Below, in pieces: positions 18,239 through 28,079 of a stretch of 64,000 bases of DNA (the first letter of the stretch is position 1; each line of letters opens with the position of its first letter). Origin of the DNA: Pseudomonas putida (GTDB taxonomy: Bacteria; Pseudomonadota; Gammaproteobacteria; Pseudomonadales; Pseudomonadaceae); NCBI RefSeq assembly GCF_004357765.1, contig NZ_SMTE01000002.1:248001-312000 (forward strand), in the 5' to 3' direction. The notes under the pieces were generated by a model. That model saw only the letters and a program-made list of their open reading frames with translations, was not told where the DNA came from and did not search any database. Made by a program: the position numbers and the translations under genes.

Positions 18239-19918
18239 ATGAGTAACAAGAACAACGATGAGTTGCAGCGGCAGGCCTCGGCGAACACTCTCGGCCTGAA
18301 CCCGATCATCGGCATCCGCCGCAAGGACCTGCTCAGCTCGGCACGCACCGTGCTGCGTCAGGCCGTACGCCAGCCCCTCTTGAGTGCCAAGCACGCGGCG
18401 CATTTCGGCATGGAGCTGAAGAACGTGCTGCTGGGCAAGTCGAGCCTGCAGCCTGCCGGCGACGACCGCCGTTTCAGCGACCCGGCGTGGGCACACAACC
18501 CTCTGTACCGCCGCTACCTGCAGACCTACCTGGCCTGGCGCAAGGAACTGCATGACTGGATTGGCAATAGCGACCTACCGCCCCAGGACATCAGCCGTGG
18601 CCAGTTCGTCATCAATCTGATGACCGAAGCCTTGGCGCCGACCAATACCTTGTCCAACCCGGCCGCCGTCAAGCGCTTCTTCGAGACCGGTGGCAAGAGC
18701 CTGCTCGATGGCCTGTCCAACCTGGCCAAGGACCTGGTCAACAACGGTGGCATGCCCAGCCAGGTGAACATGGATGCCTTCGAGGTCGGCAAGAACCTGG
18801 GCACCAGTGAAGGTTCGGTGGTGTTCCGCAACGACGTGCTGGAGCTGATCCAGTATCGACCGATCACCGAACAAGTGCATTCGCGCCCCTTGTTGGTGGT
18901 GCCACCGCAAATCAACAAGTTCTATGTCTTCGACCTGAGCCCGGAAAAAAGCCTGACGCGCTTTTGTCTGCGCTCCAGCCAGCAGACCTTCATGATCAGC
19001 TGGCGCAACCCAACCAAAGCCCAGCGGGAATGGGGTCTGTCGACCTACATCGATGCCCTCAAGGAGGCAGTCGATGCCGTGCTGGCGATCACCGGCAGCA
19101 AGGACCTGAACATCCTCGGCGCATGCTCGGGCGGCATCACCTGCACCGCACTGGTCGGCCACTACGCCGCCCTGGGCGAGAACAAGGTCAACGCCCTGAC
19201 CTTGCTGGTGAGCGTGCTCGATACCACGATCGACACCGAGGTGGCGCTGTTCGTCGATGAACAGACCTTGGAAGCGGCCAAACGCCACTCTTACCAGGCC
19301 GGCGTCCTGGAAGGCAGCGACATGGCCAAGGTGTTCGCCTGGATGCGGCCCAATGACCTGATCTGGAACTACTGGGTCAACAACTATCTGCTGGGCAACG
19401 AACCACCGGTGTTCGATATCCTGTTCTGGAACAACGACACTACGCGCCTGCCCGCCGCTTTCCACGGCGACCTGATCGAGATGTTCAAGAGCAACCCGCT
19501 GACCCGTGCCAACGCGCTGGAAGTCTGCGGCACCGCCATCGACCTGAAGCAGGTGCAATGCGACATCTATAGCGTGGCCGGCACCAACGACCACATCACC
19601 CCGTGGCCGTCGTGCTATCGCTCAGCACACCTGTTTGGCGGCAAGATCGAGTTCGTGCTGTCCAACAGCGGTCACATCCAGAGCATCCTCAACCCGCCAG
19701 GCAACCCCAAGGCACGCTTCATGACCGGCGTCGACCGCCCAGGCGACCCGTTGGCCTGGCAGGAGAACGCCGTCAAGCACGTCGACTCCTGGTGGCTGCA
19801 CTGGCAGGCCTGGCTGAGCGAACGCGCCGGTGAGCTGAAGAAAGCGCCGACACGTTTGGGTAACCGCACCTATACCGTCGGCGAGTCCGCGCCAGGGACC
19901 TACGTTCACGAACGTTGA
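18239..19918 (+). CDS. phaC1: PhaC1, class II PHA synthase
   Basis: 559 aa class II polyhydroxyalkanoate synthase polymerising (R)-3-hydroxyacyl-CoA of medium chain length at the granule surface. The lipase-like box is GACSGG with catalytic Cys296. The downstream Asp is in AGTNDHITPW and the His in NSGHIQS, giving the Cys-Asp-His triad. Start MSNKNNDELQRQ and length match P. putida PhaC1. It heads phaC1-phaZ-phaC2-phaD with 229 bp of upstream sequence in which the operon promoter should lie. Confidence 0.98.
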   Translation: MSNKNNDELQRQASANTLGLNPIIGIRRKDLLSSARTVLRQAVRQPLLSAKHAAHFGMELKNVLLGKSSLQPAGDDRRFSDPAWAHNPLYRRYLQTYLAWRKELHDWIGNSDLPPQDISRGQFVINLMTEALAPTNTLSNPAAVKRFFETGGKSLLDGLSNLAKDLVNNGGMPSQVNMDAFEVGKNLGTSEGSVVFRNDVLELIQYRPITEQVHSRPLLVVPPQINKFYVFDLSPEKSLTRFCLRSSQQTFMISWRNPTKAQREWGLSTYIDALKEAVDAVLAITGSKDLNILGACSGGITCTALVGHYAALGENKVNALTLLVSVLDTTIDTEVALFVDEQTLEAAKRHSYQAGVLEGSDMAKVFAWMRPNDLIWNYWVNNYLLGNEPPVFDILFWNNDTTRLPAAFHGDLIEMFKSNPLTRANALEVCGTAIDLKQVQCDIYSVAGTNDHITPWPSCYRSAHLFGGKIEFVLSNSGHIQSILNPPGNPKARFMTGVDRPGDPLAWQENAVKHVDSWWLHWQAWLSERAGELKKAPTRLGNRTYTVGESAPGTYVHER

Positions 19919-19979
19919 GCCTTGCCGCCGTGGTGGCCTAACGGCGCCACGGCGCTTTACCCAACACAGAGTCATGTGC

Positions 19980-20831
19980 ATGCCGCAACCCTATGTTTTC
20001 AGGACCGTCGAACTGGATGGCCAATCCATTCGCACCGCCGTACGTCCCGGCAAGCCCCACCTGACGCCACTGCTGATCTTCAATGGTATCGGCGCCAACC
20101 TGGAGTTGGTGTTTCCCTTCATCGAAGCGCTCGACCCTGATCTAGAGGTCATCGCATTCGATGTGCCGGGGGTCGGTGGCTCATCGACACCACGCCATCC
20201 CTATCGCTTTCCGGGCTTGGCCAAGCTCACCGCGCGCATGCTCGACTACCTCGACTACGGCCAGGTCGATGCCGTCGGGGTGTCCTGGGGCGGCGCCCTG
20301 GCTCAGCAGTTCGCCCACGACTATCCCGAGCGCTGCAAGAAGCTGGTGCTGGCCGCCACCGCCGCCGGGGCCTTCATGGTGCCGGGCAAGCCCAAGGTAC
20401 TGTGGATGATGGCTAGCCCGCGGCGCTACGTGCAGCCATCGCATGTCATCCGCATCGCGCCGCTGATCTACGGTGGCGCCTTTCGCCGTGACCCGGACCT
20501 GGCCCTGCACCATGCAGCCAAGGTCCGCTCGGGCGGCAAGATGGGCTATTACTGGCAGCTGTTCGCCGGCCTTGGCTGGACCAGCATCCATTGGCTGCAC
20601 AAGATCCGCCAACCGACCCTGGTGCTGGCAGGCGACGACGACCCGCTGATTCCCTTGATCAACATGCGCCTGCTGGCCTGGCGAATTCCCAACGCCCAGC
20701 TACATATTATCGACGACGGTCATTTGTTCCTGATTACCCGCGCCGAGGCCGTCGCGCCGATCATCATGAAGTTTCTCCAGCAAGAGCGTCAGCGGGCGGT
20801 GATGCACCCGCGCCCTGCTTCCGGTGGCTAG
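19980..20831 (+). CDS. phaZ: PhaZ, intracellular mcl-PHA depolymerase
   Basis: 283 aa alpha/beta hydrolase that releases hydroxyacids from intracellular mcl-PHA granules. The nucleophile elbow GVSWGG has Ser102, the acid is near LAGDDDPL and the His in DDGHLFLITR. Start MPQPYVFRTVELDGQ is taken at the second ATG (the first, two codons earlier, adds MC), matching known PhaZ proteins. It lies between the two synthase genes, which lets synthesis and turnover be expressed together. Confidence 0.97.
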   Translation: MPQPYVFRTVELDGQSIRTAVRPGKPHLTPLLIFNGIGANLELVFPFIEALDPDLEVIAFDVPGVGGSSTPRHPYRFPGLAKLTARMLDYLDYGQVDAVGVSWGGALAQQFAHDYPERCKKLVLAATAAGAFMVPGKPKVLWMMASPRRYVQPSHVIRIAPLIYGGAFRRDPDLALHHAAKVRSGGKMGYYWQLFAGLGWTSIHWLHKIRQPTLVLAGDDDPLIPLINMRLLAWRIPNAQLHIIDDGHLFLITRAEAVAPIIMKFLQQERQRAVMHPRPASGG

Positions 20832-20869
20832 ACCCGCAAGCAGAACGGGGAAGACGAAGGAGTGTTGCC

Positions 20870-22552
20870 ATGAAAGACAAACCGGCCAAAGGAACGCCAT
20901 CGCTTCCCGCCACCCAGATGAACGTACACAACGCCATGGTCGGCCTGCGTGGCCGTGACCTGTTCTCGACCTTGCGCCACATCGGTCGCCACGGGCTGCG
21001 CAACCCGCTGCACACCGCCCGCCACATGCTCGCCCTGGGCGGCCAGCTGGGCAAGGTCATGCTCGGTGACACGCCGCTGCAGCCCAACCCACGGGACGCA
21101 CGCTTCAACGATCCGACCTGGGCCCAGAATCCGCTTTACCGCCGTGGCCTGCAGGCCTACCTGGCCTGGCAGCGCCAGACCCGCCTGTGGATCGAGGAAA
21201 GCCAGCTCGACGCCGACGACCGGGCCCGGGTGCACTTCTTGTTCAACCTGCTCAACGATGCCCTGGCACCGAGCAACTCGCTGCTCAATCCACTGGCGGT
21301 CAAGGAGCTGTTCAACACGGGCGGTCAGAGCCTGGTACGCGGTGTCGCCCACCTGATCGACGACCTGCGCCACAACCACGGCCTGCCCCGCCAGGTGGAC
21401 GATCGCGCCTTCGAGGTCGGCGGCAATCTCGCCACGACACCTGGGGCGGTGGTGTACCGCAACGAGCTGCTCGAGCTGATCCAGTACCTGCCGATGAGCG
21501 AGAAGCAGCATGCCCGGCCGCTGTTGGTGATCCCGCCACAGATCAACAAGTACTACATCTTCGACCTGAGTCCGAGCAACAGTTTCGTCCAGTACATGCT
21601 CAAGAACGGCCTACAGGTGTTCATGGTCAGCTGGCGCAACCCCGAACCGCGCCACCGCGAATGGGGGCTGTCGAGCTACGTCGAGGCCCTGGAGCAGGCC
21701 CTGGCTGCGTGTCGCAGCATCAGCGGCAATCGCGACCCCAACCTGATGGGCGCCTGCGCCGGTGGCCTGACCATGGCCGCACTGCAGGGGCATCTGCAGG
21801 CCAAGCGCCAATTGCGCCGGGTCCGCAGCGCGACCTACCTGGTGAGCCTGCTCGACAGCCAGTTCGACAGCCCCGCCAGCCTGTTCGCCGACGAACAGAC
21901 CGTCGAAGCCGCCAAGCGTCGCTCTTACCAACGCGGCGTGCTCGACGGCGCCGAGGTGGCGCGAATCTTCGCCTGGATGCGGCCCAACGACCTGATCTGG
22001 AACTACTGGGTCAACAACTACCTGCTCGGCAAGGCGCCACCGGCTTTCGACATTCTCTACTGGAACGCCGACAACACCCGCCTGCCTGCGGCCCTGCACG
22101 GTGATCTGCTGGACTTCTTCAAGCACAACCCGTTGACCCACGCCGCCGGGCTGGAGGTGTGCGGCACGCCGATCGACCTGGGCCAGGTGAACCTGGACAG
22201 CTTCACCGTCGCCGGCAGCAACGATCACATCACCCCCTGGGACGCGGTGTACCGCTCGGCCCTGTTGCTCGGCGGCGACCGGCGCTTCGTGCTGGCCAAC
22301 AGCGGGCATATCCAGAGCATCATCAATCCACCTGGCAATCCCAAGGCTTTCTATCTCGACAACCCTGCGCTGCCAAGCGATCCCCGCGCATGGTCCCACG
22401 ATGCCCAGCGTCGCGAAGGCAGTTGGTGGCCAGTGTGGCTGGAGTGGATCACGGCCCGCTCCGGCCCGCTCAAAGCGCCACGCACGGACCTGGGCAACGC
22501 CACCTACCCAACGCTGGGCCCGGCGCCTGGCAGTTATGTACGCGCGCGATGA
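20870..22552 (+). CDS. phaC2: PhaC2, class II PHA synthase
   Basis: 560 aa second class II synthase, collinear with PhaC1. The box is GACAGG with Cys296, Asp is in AGSNDHITPW and His in NSGHIQS. The start MKDKPAKGTPSLPA follows an AAGGAG-type site (GACGAAGGAGTGTTGCC). In other strains PhaC2 differs from PhaC1 in substrate preference and contributes less to polymer. A longer frame overlaps the end of phaZ and has no support. Confidence 0.97.
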   Translation: MKDKPAKGTPSLPATQMNVHNAMVGLRGRDLFSTLRHIGRHGLRNPLHTARHMLALGGQLGKVMLGDTPLQPNPRDARFNDPTWAQNPLYRRGLQAYLAWQRQTRLWIEESQLDADDRARVHFLFNLLNDALAPSNSLLNPLAVKELFNTGGQSLVRGVAHLIDDLRHNHGLPRQVDDRAFEVGGNLATTPGAVVYRNELLELIQYLPMSEKQHARPLLVIPPQINKYYIFDLSPSNSFVQYMLKNGLQVFMVSWRNPEPRHREWGLSSYVEALEQALAACRSISGNRDPNLMGACAGGLTMAALQGHLQAKRQLRRVRSATYLVSLLDSQFDSPASLFADEQTVEAAKRRSYQRGVLDGAEVARIFAWMRPNDLIWNYWVNNYLLGKAPPAFDILYWNADNTRLPAALHGDLLDFFKHNPLTHAAGLEVCGTPIDLGQVNLDSFTVAGSNDHITPWDAVYRSALLLGGDRRFVLANSGHIQSIINPPGNPKAFYLDNPALPSDPRAWSHDAQRREGSWWPVWLEWITARSGPLKAPRTDLGNATYPTLGPAPGSYVRAR

Positions 22553-22565
22553 GCAAACGCCCCGG

Positions 22566-23180
22566 ATGAAGACCCGCGACCGAATCCTCGACTGCGCCCT
22601 GCAGCTGTTCAACCAGCAGGGCGAACCCAACGTCTCGACCCTGGAGATCGCCAACGAACTGGGCATCAGCCCTGGCAACCTGTACTACCACTTCCACGGC
22701 AAGGAGCCGTTGGTCCTGGGCTTGTTCGAGCGCTTCGAGGAAGCGCTGCTGCCATTGCTCGACCCTCCGCTCGAGGTGCGCCTGGATGCCGAGGACTACT
22801 GGCTGTTCCTGCACCTGATCGTCGAGCGTATGGCGCAGTACCGGTTCCTGTTCCAGGACCTGTCCAACCTGACCGGTCGCCTGCCCAAGCTGGCGCGTGG
22901 CATGCGCAACCTGATCAATGCGCTCAAGCGTACGCTGGCGGCCCTGTTGGCCAGCCTCAAGAGCCAGGGACAGGTGGTGAGCGAGACCCAGGCACTGGGC
23001 CAGCTGGTGGAGCAGATCAGCCTGACCCTGCTGTTCTCGCTGGATTACCAGCGGGTGCTCGGGCGTGAGGGAGACGTGGGGATCGTCGTGTACCAGGTGA
23101 TGATGCTGGTGGTGCCGCATCTGCAGGCACCGGCGCGGGAGGCGGCGGAGCAGTTGGCGCAGCGGTATCTGGAAGGGTAG
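22566..23180 (+). CDS. phaD: PhaD, TetR-family regulator of pha genes
   Basis: 204 aa. The N-terminal TetR helix-turn-helix (about 1-50: RDRILDCALQLFNQQGE, then VSTLEIANELGISPGNLYYHF) is clear. The C-terminal part is helical and ligand binding. In P. putida PhaD activates phaC1 and phaI promoters and is thought to sense a CoA intermediate of fatty-acid breakdown. It lies 13 bp after phaC2. ATG at 22566 agrees with known PhaD starts. Confidence 0.95.
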   Translation: MKTRDRILDCALQLFNQQGEPNVSTLEIANELGISPGNLYYHFHGKEPLVLGLFERFEEALLPLLDPPLEVRLDAEDYWLFLHLIVERMAQYRFLFQDLSNLTGRLPKLARGMRNLINALKRTLAALLASLKSQGQVVSETQALGQLVEQISLTLLFSLDYQRVLGREGDVGIVVYQVMMLVVPHLQAPAREAAEQLAQRYLEG

Positions 23181-23200
23181 GTCTGCGACTACGCAGTGCG

Positions 23201-23280
23201 CCCTTCGCGGGGCAAGCCCGCTCCCACAGGTACACCACCGCCCCAGAGAACGATGGAGTACCTGTCCCCGCGAAAGGCCC
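23201..23280. repeat. Inverted REP pair between phaD and phaF
   Basis: Two facing REP-like units: CCTTCGCGGGGCAAGCCCGC with CTCCCACAGGTAC on the left and GTACCTGTCCCCGCGAAAGG on the right. These are P. putida-type REP sequences. They sit where the phaC1ZC2D and phaIF transcripts converge and can act as a bidirectional terminator or mRNA end. Confidence 0.85.
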
Positions 23281-23289
23281 TACGCGATA

Positions 23290-24060
23290 TCAGGCCTGGG
23301 TAGCAGCGCTTTCCGGCGCTGCGCTTGGCGCAGGTGCCGCATTGGAAGCCGGAGCGGCGCTGGCCGCCGGTGCTGCCGGTTTCGCCGCAGCAGGCTTGGC
23401 CGGCGCTTTTTTCACCGCAGGCTTCTTCGCCGCAGCAGGTTTGGCCGCTGGCTTGGCTGCCGCTTTGGCCGCAGGCTTGGCCACAGGTTTTGCCGCTGCC
23501 GTCTTCGCAGCCGGTTTCGCCGCTGCGCTTTTCGCCGCTGGCTTGGCCGCGGCCGCTTTAGCCGCAGGCTTGGCTGCAGCCTTGGCCAGTGGCTTGGCTG
23601 CGGTCTTGCCGGCCGCAGGCTTGGCCGCTGCCGAGCGCGAAGAAACCGGGGTCACCGAGGCGCCGGTCAGTTTCTCGATCTGCTTGGTCAGGCTGTCGAC
23701 CTGCTGGTGCAGGGCCTTGATCTCGTTGCGGCTTGGCACGCCCAGGCGGGAGATGGCGCTGTTCAGGCGCTTGTCGAAAGCTTCTTCGAGTTCGCTCCAC
23801 TTACCCAGTGCGCGATCCTTGACCCCCGAGACACGGGAGGTGGTCGAGGCCTTGGCGCCTTCGGTCACCTCTTCGGCAGTCTTCTTCGCCTGCTTTTCGG
23901 CCTTCTCGCCATCTTTTACCAGGGAGTCGAACAGTTTCGAACCATCCTGGTCGATCTTCGAGTAGATACCCAGGCCCGCCAGCCAGATCTTGCGGGAGTA
24001 CTTCTCGATCCCGCCGACCCAGGAGCTGCCTTCTTTGTCGGTGTTCTTCTTGCCAGCCAT
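23290..24060 (-). CDS. phaF: PhaF, phasin and nucleoid-associated PHA granule protein
   Basis: 256 aa. The N-terminal phasin domain (about 1-140) binds granules (KYSRKIWLAGLGIYSKIDQDG, then KWSELEEAFDKRLNSAISRLG). A short leucine-zipper-like stretch (about 130-150) precedes a C-terminal histone H1-like tail (about 155-240) made of AAKPA-type repeats, ending in an Ala/Pro/Ser segment. The tail binds DNA and is known to help distribute granules between daughter cells. The start MAGKKNTDKEG has a strong AAGGAGAGC site. It is second in phaI-phaF, 10 bp after phaI. Confidence 0.96.
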   Translation of the reverse strand: MAGKKNTDKEGSSWVGGIEKYSRKIWLAGLGIYSKIDQDGSKLFDSLVKDGEKAEKQAKKTAEEVTEGAKASTTSRVSGVKDRALGKWSELEEAFDKRLNSAISRLGVPSRNEIKALHQQVDSLTKQIEKLTGASVTPVSSRSAAAKPAAGKTAAKPLAKAAAKPAAKAAAAKPAAKSAAAKPAAKTAAAKPVAKPAAKAAAKPAAKPAAAKKPAVKKAPAKPAAAKPAAPAASAAPASNAAPAPSAAPESAATQA

Positions 24061-24070
24061 CCTGCTCTCC

Positions 24071-24490
24071 TTATGGTTTGTGCGCGACGCGCTCGAGCAG
24101 CTCATGCAGCTGTTCAAGCTTGATGGACAACGCCTCAACGTCATGTTTAGACGGAATGCCGAGGCGATTCAAGGCGCGCCCCACCCGTGCGTCGAACGCC
24201 CGCTCGATCTTGTCGAGTTGCAGTTCCACACGGCCCGGCACGCGACTGACCTGCTCGGTCGCTTCCTCGATCTGGTGGTTGGCCGCGCCCAGCGCCTTGT
24301 CGACGCGCTTCTTGCCGCGTTTTTCGACACCTTCGCCAGCCTTGACCAGCTCCTTGAAGTAATCGGAGCCTTCCTGGCCGACCCGCGCGTAAGCACCGAT
24401 ACCTGCCAGCCAGATCTTGCGCGCGTAGCCACGCACCTCGCCCAGGGTGCCTGTGGCGTCGTCCTTTTTCTTCGCGTTCACGTTGGCCAT
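24071..24490 (-). CDS. phaI: PhaI, phasin
   Basis: 139 aa phasin. EVRGYARKIWLAGIGAYARVGQEG is the granule-binding part shared with PhaF, and the C-terminal helix LGIPSKHDVEALSIKLEQLHELLERV forms a coiled coil. It coats mcl-PHA granules. ATG at 24490 is chosen by family agreement. A longer frame begins 30 codons upstream in the promoter region. It heads phaI-phaF; the promoter lies in the 105-bp gap upstream. Confidence 0.95.
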   Translation of the reverse strand: MANVNAKKKDDATGTLGEVRGYARKIWLAGIGAYARVGQEGSDYFKELVKAGEGVEKRGKKRVDKALGAANHQIEEATEQVSRVPGRVELQLDKIERAFDARVGRALNRLGIPSKHDVEALSIKLEQLHELLERVAHKP

Positions 24491-24576
24491 GCTCATTGCC
24501 TCTTGCTCGTTCAGGGAGGGAGGATGCGCCCGGGGGGTCGGGCTTGAGCATAAGGTAGAGACCGAATTTAGAATCT

Positions 24577-24590
24577 TCACCCTAAGGTGA
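24577..24590. promoter_or_regulatory. Small palindrome upstream of phaI
   Basis: TCACC-CTAA-GGTGA lies between the phaI start and the next minus-strand gene. It may end the transcript of the upstream gene or be part of a regulator site for phaI. The evidence is symmetry and position only. Confidence 0.35.
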
Positions 24591-24595
24591 GGCGA

Positions 24596-24871
24596 TCACG
24601 CCAGGGCCTTGTCCAGCGCCCGCTCGATTTCGCTCTTGATACTGCTGCCCATGATCGACAGCATCATGCCCAGCTTGAGGTCGACGCGGATGCGATCATC
24701 GAATATCTGCACGCTGCCGCTGGCACCGCTGCGCGCCACATCGACCCGGTCGCCGTTCCAGGTGGCCTTGAGATCGTATTCGCGGGCCAGCTTGTCCACC
24801 AGCGCTTCGGCCTTGGCCCGGGCGGCGTCGCGACCAAGGGAATGTTTGCGTTCGACGCTGATCTGAGTCAT
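24596..24871 (-). CDS. PHA system family protein (granule-region small protein)
   Basis: 91 aa starting MTQISVERKHSLGRDAARAKAE. It matches the PHA_gran_rgn family: N-terminal HSLGRDAAR, then a YDLKATWNGD strand and a C-terminal KLGMMLSIMGSSIKSEIERALD. Such genes sit beside phaFI in pseudomonads but their function is not known. It lies upstream of phaI in the same direction, 105 bp away, and divergent from ubiE. A longer open frame continues into ubiE antisense and was rejected. Confidence 0.85.
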   Translation of the reverse strand: MTQISVERKHSLGRDAARAKAEALVDKLAREYDLKATWNGDRVDVARSGASGSVQIFDDRIRVDLKLGMMLSIMGSSIKSEIERALDKALA

Positions 24872-24997
24872 GCAGGCGATCCTGTACTGAAAAGACAATG
24901 GACGCATTATGCCCGTGCCCGGCGGGCGGTACACCCCGCCAAGACAAATCCGCCGGTTCACCCTAGAATGGCGGGTAATTTTTTCCGGTGAAGCGAT

Positions 24998-25768
24998 ATG
25001 AACGACCAGCGCAAAGGCGAACACGCCGAACCCACCACCCATTTCGGCTACCAGGATGTGCCCGAAAGCCAGAAGGCGAAGAAAGTCGCCGAGGTTTTCC
25101 ACTCCGTGGCCGCCAAGTACGACCTGATGAACGATGTGCTGTCCGGCGGCATGCACCGCCTGTGGAAGCGCTTCACCATCGAGCTGTCCGGTGTGCGTAG
25201 CGGCAACCGCGTGCTGGACATTGCCGGCGGTACCGGCGATCTGGCCGCCAAGTTCTCGCGCCTGGTCGGTCCGACCGGCCAGGTGGTGCTCGCCGACATC
25301 AACGAATCGATGCTCAAGGTCGGCCGTGACCGCCTGCTCGACCGCGGCGTGGCGGGCAACATCGAGTTCGTCCAGGCCGACGCCGAGAAGCTGCCCTTCC
25401 CGGACAACCACTTCGACTGCGTGACCATCGCCTTCGGCCTGCGCAACGTCACCCACAAGGACGAGGCCATCCGCTCGATGCTGCGGGTACTCAAGCCGGG
25501 TGGTCGCCTGCTGGTGCTGGAGTTCTCCAAGCCGACCAACAAGTTCATGTCCAAGGCCTACGACGCCTACTCGTTCGCCTTCATGCCGCTGGCCGGCAAG
25601 CTGATCACCAACGATTCGGAAAGCTACCGTTATCTGGCCGAGTCGATTCGCATGCACCCTGACCAGGAAACCCTCAAGGCCATGATGGTCGACGCCGGCT
25701 TCGACCGCGTGACCTACCACAACATGACCAGCGGCATCGTCGCCGTGCACCGGGGAATCAAGCCCTGA
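24998..25768 (+). CDS. ubiE: UbiE, demethylmenaquinone/ubiquinone C-methyltransferase
   Basis: 256 aa SAM methyltransferase of ubiquinone (and menaquinone) synthesis. Motif [10 protein letters not shown] is at 72-80, with [20 protein letters not shown] and the family signature [10 protein letters not shown] and [14 protein letters not shown]. It starts the ubiE-ubiJ-ubiB operon with TGATG and ATGA overlaps. Transcription probably begins in the 126-bp gap shared with the divergent PHA small gene. Confidence 0.98.
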   Translation: MNDQRKGEHAEPTTHFGYQDVPESQKAKKVAEVFHSVAAKYDLMNDVLSGGMHRLWKRFTIELSGVRSGNRVLDIAGGTGDLAAKFSRLVGPTGQVVLADINESMLKVGRDRLLDRGVAGNIEFVQADAEKLPFPDNHFDCVTIAFGLRNVTHKDEAIRSMLRVLKPGGRLLVLEFSKPTNKFMSKAYDAYSFAFMPLAGKLITNDSESYRYLAESIRMHPDQETLKAMMVDAGFDRVTYHNMTSGIVAVHRGIKP

Positions 25769-26391
25769 TGCTCCTGGCCGGGCTGCTCGCCAGCGTCGAA
25801 CATGGCTTGAACCGGGTCCTGCGCATGGACAGCACGGCTCTGCCACGCCTGGCTGCGCTGGAAGGCAAGGTCATCGAGATCGACTGCCGCCAGCCGGCCT
25901 TGCAGGTATTCATCCTGCCCGATGACGACGGGCTGATGCTCGCCGGCCACTGGGAAGGCGAGGTTCACTGCAGCCTGCGCGCCCCGGCTGGTAGCCTGGT
26001 GCAATTGGCCGTGGCCGGTGACAAGACGGCCGTGCTGCACAGTCCCCAGGTCGAACTGCATGGCGACAGCGCCGTGCTGCTCGACCTGTTCGGCATCCTG
26101 CAGGACCTGGAGCTGGACTGGGAACACGAACTGCAACGCTGGCTCGGTCCGGTCGCCACCTCGCTGCTGGCCGGCCATGTACGCCTGCGTGCGCGCTGGA
26201 CCCGCCAGGGCCTGGCGCGCTTCAGCCAGAACCTTTCCGAGTACCTGGCCGAAGAGTCCCGCACCCTGGTCGGCAGACGCGAAGGCGAAGCCGCCTTCAG
26301 CGAACTCGATGCCCTCAAGCTCGACATAGAACGACTCGAGGCGCGCCTGCAGCGCCTCTCCCGCCACCTTGATACCAGCGATAACGCATGA
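25768..26391 (+). CDS. ubiJ: UbiJ, ubiquinone biosynthesis accessory factor
   Basis: 207 aa. An SCP2-like lipid-binding domain in the N-terminal two thirds ([20 protein letters not shown]) is followed by a C-terminal coiled coil (about 165-200, [20 protein letters not shown]). This matches UbiJ, a lipid-binding partner in the Ubi metabolon with UbiK. It overlaps ubiE (TGATG) and ubiB (ATGA), which fixes both ends. Confidence 0.93.
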   Translation: MLLAGLLASVEHGLNRVLRMDSTALPRLAALEGKVIEIDCRQPALQVFILPDDDGLMLAGHWEGEVHCSLRAPAGSLVQLAVAGDKTAVLHSPQVELHGDSAVLLDLFGILQDLELDWEHELQRWLGPVATSLLAGHVRLRARWTRQGLARFSQNLSEYLAEESRTLVGRREGEAAFSELDALKLDIERLEARLQRLSRHLDTSDNA

Positions 26392-28007
26392 AGCTGCTCG
26401 CCGTCCGCCGTCTTTTTCGCATCCAGCGTGTGGTGATCCGCTACCGTCTCGATGACCTGTTGTTCGACCTGCCGCTGCCTTGGTGGCTGATGGGCCTGCG
26501 CCTGCTGATGCCCTGGCGCTGGCTGCCGCGCAAGGCCTCGGAGCTTAGCCGCGGCGCCCGCCTGCGCCTGGCCTTGCAGGACCTGGGGCCGATCTTCATC
26601 AAGTTTGGCCAGCTGTTGTCTACCCGCCGTGACCTGCTGCCCAACGACATCGCCGATGAGCTGATGCTCCTGCAGGACCGAGTCCCGCCCTTCGACCCCA
26701 AGCGCGCCGTGGCGCTGATCGAGGCACAACTGGGTGCGCCGGTCGCCCAGCTGTTCAGCCGCTTCGACGTCGAACCACTGGCATCGGCTTCGGTGGCCCA
26801 GGTGCACGCCGCACGCCTGAAAAGTGGCGAGGAAGTGGTGGTCAAGGTGGTGCGCCCAGGCCTCAAGCCTGTGATCGCCCAGGACCTGGCCTGGCTGTTC
26901 CTGATCGCCAAGGCTGCCGAACGCGCCTCGGCCGATGCCCGTCGCCTGCATCCGGTGGAAATCGTCGGCGACTACGAGAAAACCATCTACGACGAACTCG
27001 ACCTGCTGCGCGAGGCGGCCAACGCCAGCCAGCTGCGGCGCAATTTCGAGGGCTCGGAGCTGATGTACGTGCCCCAGGTCTACTGGGACCTGTGCCGGCC
27101 CAAGGTGCTGGTGATGGAACGCATCTACGGGGTCCCGGTCACCGACATGGCGACCCTGGCCGATCAGCGCACCGACATGAAGTTGTTGGCCGAGCGTGGG
27201 GTGGAAGTGTTCTTCACCCAGGTGTTCCGCGACAGCTTCTTCCATGCCGACATGCACCCCGGCAACATCTTCGTCAGCACGGTCAAACCGTGGAGCCCGC
27301 AATACATCGCCATCGACTGCGGCATCGTCGGCAGCCTCACCGCCGAGGATCAGGACTACCTGGCGCGCAACCTGATCGCGTTCTTCAAGCGCGACTATCG
27401 CCGCGTCGCCCAGTTGCACATCGACTCGGGCTGGGTACCGGCGCAGACCAAGGTCAACGAATTCGAAGCGGCGATCCGCACCGTGTGCGAGCCGATCTTC
27501 GAGAAGCCGCTCAAGGACATCTCCTTCGGCCAGGTGCTGATGCGCCTGTTCCAGACCGCCCGGCGCTTCAACATGGAGGTCCAGCCGCAGCTGGTGCTGC
27601 TGCAGAAGACCTTGCTCAACATCGAAGGCCTGGGCCGTCAGCTGTACCCCGATCTGGACCTGTGGAGCACCGCCAAACCCTTCCTGGAGCGCTGGATGCG
27701 CGAGCGCATGAGCCCCAAGGCGGTATTCGGCAACCTCTACAGTCAGGCTGAACAATTGCCGCACCTGGCCGGCATGACCCGCGACCTGCTCGAGCGCCTG
27801 TCGCAACCCCACCTGCAAGACCCGGAACTGCCGGAGCGCCGTCGTCAGGGCGACCGCTGGGCGCTGCGCCTGCTCGGCGCCGGGCTGCTCGGCGGCGGTG
27901 CGGTGCTGGCCACGGGTGCCGCCGAAGCGGCCAGCCTGGCCGCCCCCGTTGCCTGGCCGGCGTGGCTGATGCTGGCCGCTGGCCTTTACCTGATCGTGCG
28001 CCAATAG
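26388..28007 (+). CDS. ubiB: UbiB, ABC1/ADCK-like ubiquinone biosynthesis kinase
   Basis: 539 aa. It carries the UbiB family KxGQ motif ([16 protein letters not shown]), an Ala-rich nucleotide loop ([13 protein letters not shown]), the catalytic-loop-like [10 protein letters not shown] and metal-binding [10 protein letters not shown]. Two C-terminal membrane segments (about 490-535) anchor it. It is an atypical kinase or ATPase needed for ubiquinone production. It is the last gene of the operon, followed by a terminator at 28042-28069. Confidence 0.97.
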   Translation: MKLLAVRRLFRIQRVVIRYRLDDLLFDLPLPWWLMGLRLLMPWRWLPRKASELSRGARLRLALQDLGPIFIKFGQLLSTRRDLLPNDIADELMLLQDRVPPFDPKRAVALIEAQLGAPVAQLFSRFDVEPLASASVAQVHAARLKSGEEVVVKVVRPGLKPVIAQDLAWLFLIAKAAERASADARRLHPVEIVGDYEKTIYDELDLLREAANASQLRRNFEGSELMYVPQVYWDLCRPKVLVMERIYGVPVTDMATLADQRTDMKLLAERGVEVFFTQVFRDSFFHADMHPGNIFVSTVKPWSPQYIAIDCGIVGSLTAEDQDYLARNLIAFFKRDYRRVAQLHIDSGWVPAQTKVNEFEAAIRTVCEPIFEKPLKDISFGQVLMRLFQTARRFNMEVQPQLVLLQKTLLNIEGLGRQLYPDLDLWSTAKPFLERWMRERMSPKAVFGNLYSQAEQLPHLAGMTRDLLERLSQPHLQDPELPERRRQGDRWALRLLGAGLLGGGAVLATGAAEAASLAAPVAWPAWLMLAAGLYLIVRQ

Positions 28008-28041
28008 CCAGCAACGCCGCTGACTGGCACACTAGCGCAAA

Positions 28042-28069
28042 GGGCCCGGTACGGGAGCGGGCCCGTTTT
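28042..28069 (+). terminator. Rho-independent terminator after ubiB, just before hisI
   Basis: GGGCCCG (28042-28048) pairs with CGGGCCC (28058-28064) over a 9-base loop, followed by GTTTT. It lies 11 bp before the hisI ATG, so it either ends the ubi transcript or works as a leader hairpin for hisI. Confidence 0.75.
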
Positions 28070-28079
28070 GGAGTCGACG

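Noticed and set aside
23342-23965. 207-codon Ala/Gly-rich open frame opposite phaF
   Set aside because: Mirror of the AAKPA repeats of phaF; composition only, no independent evidence.
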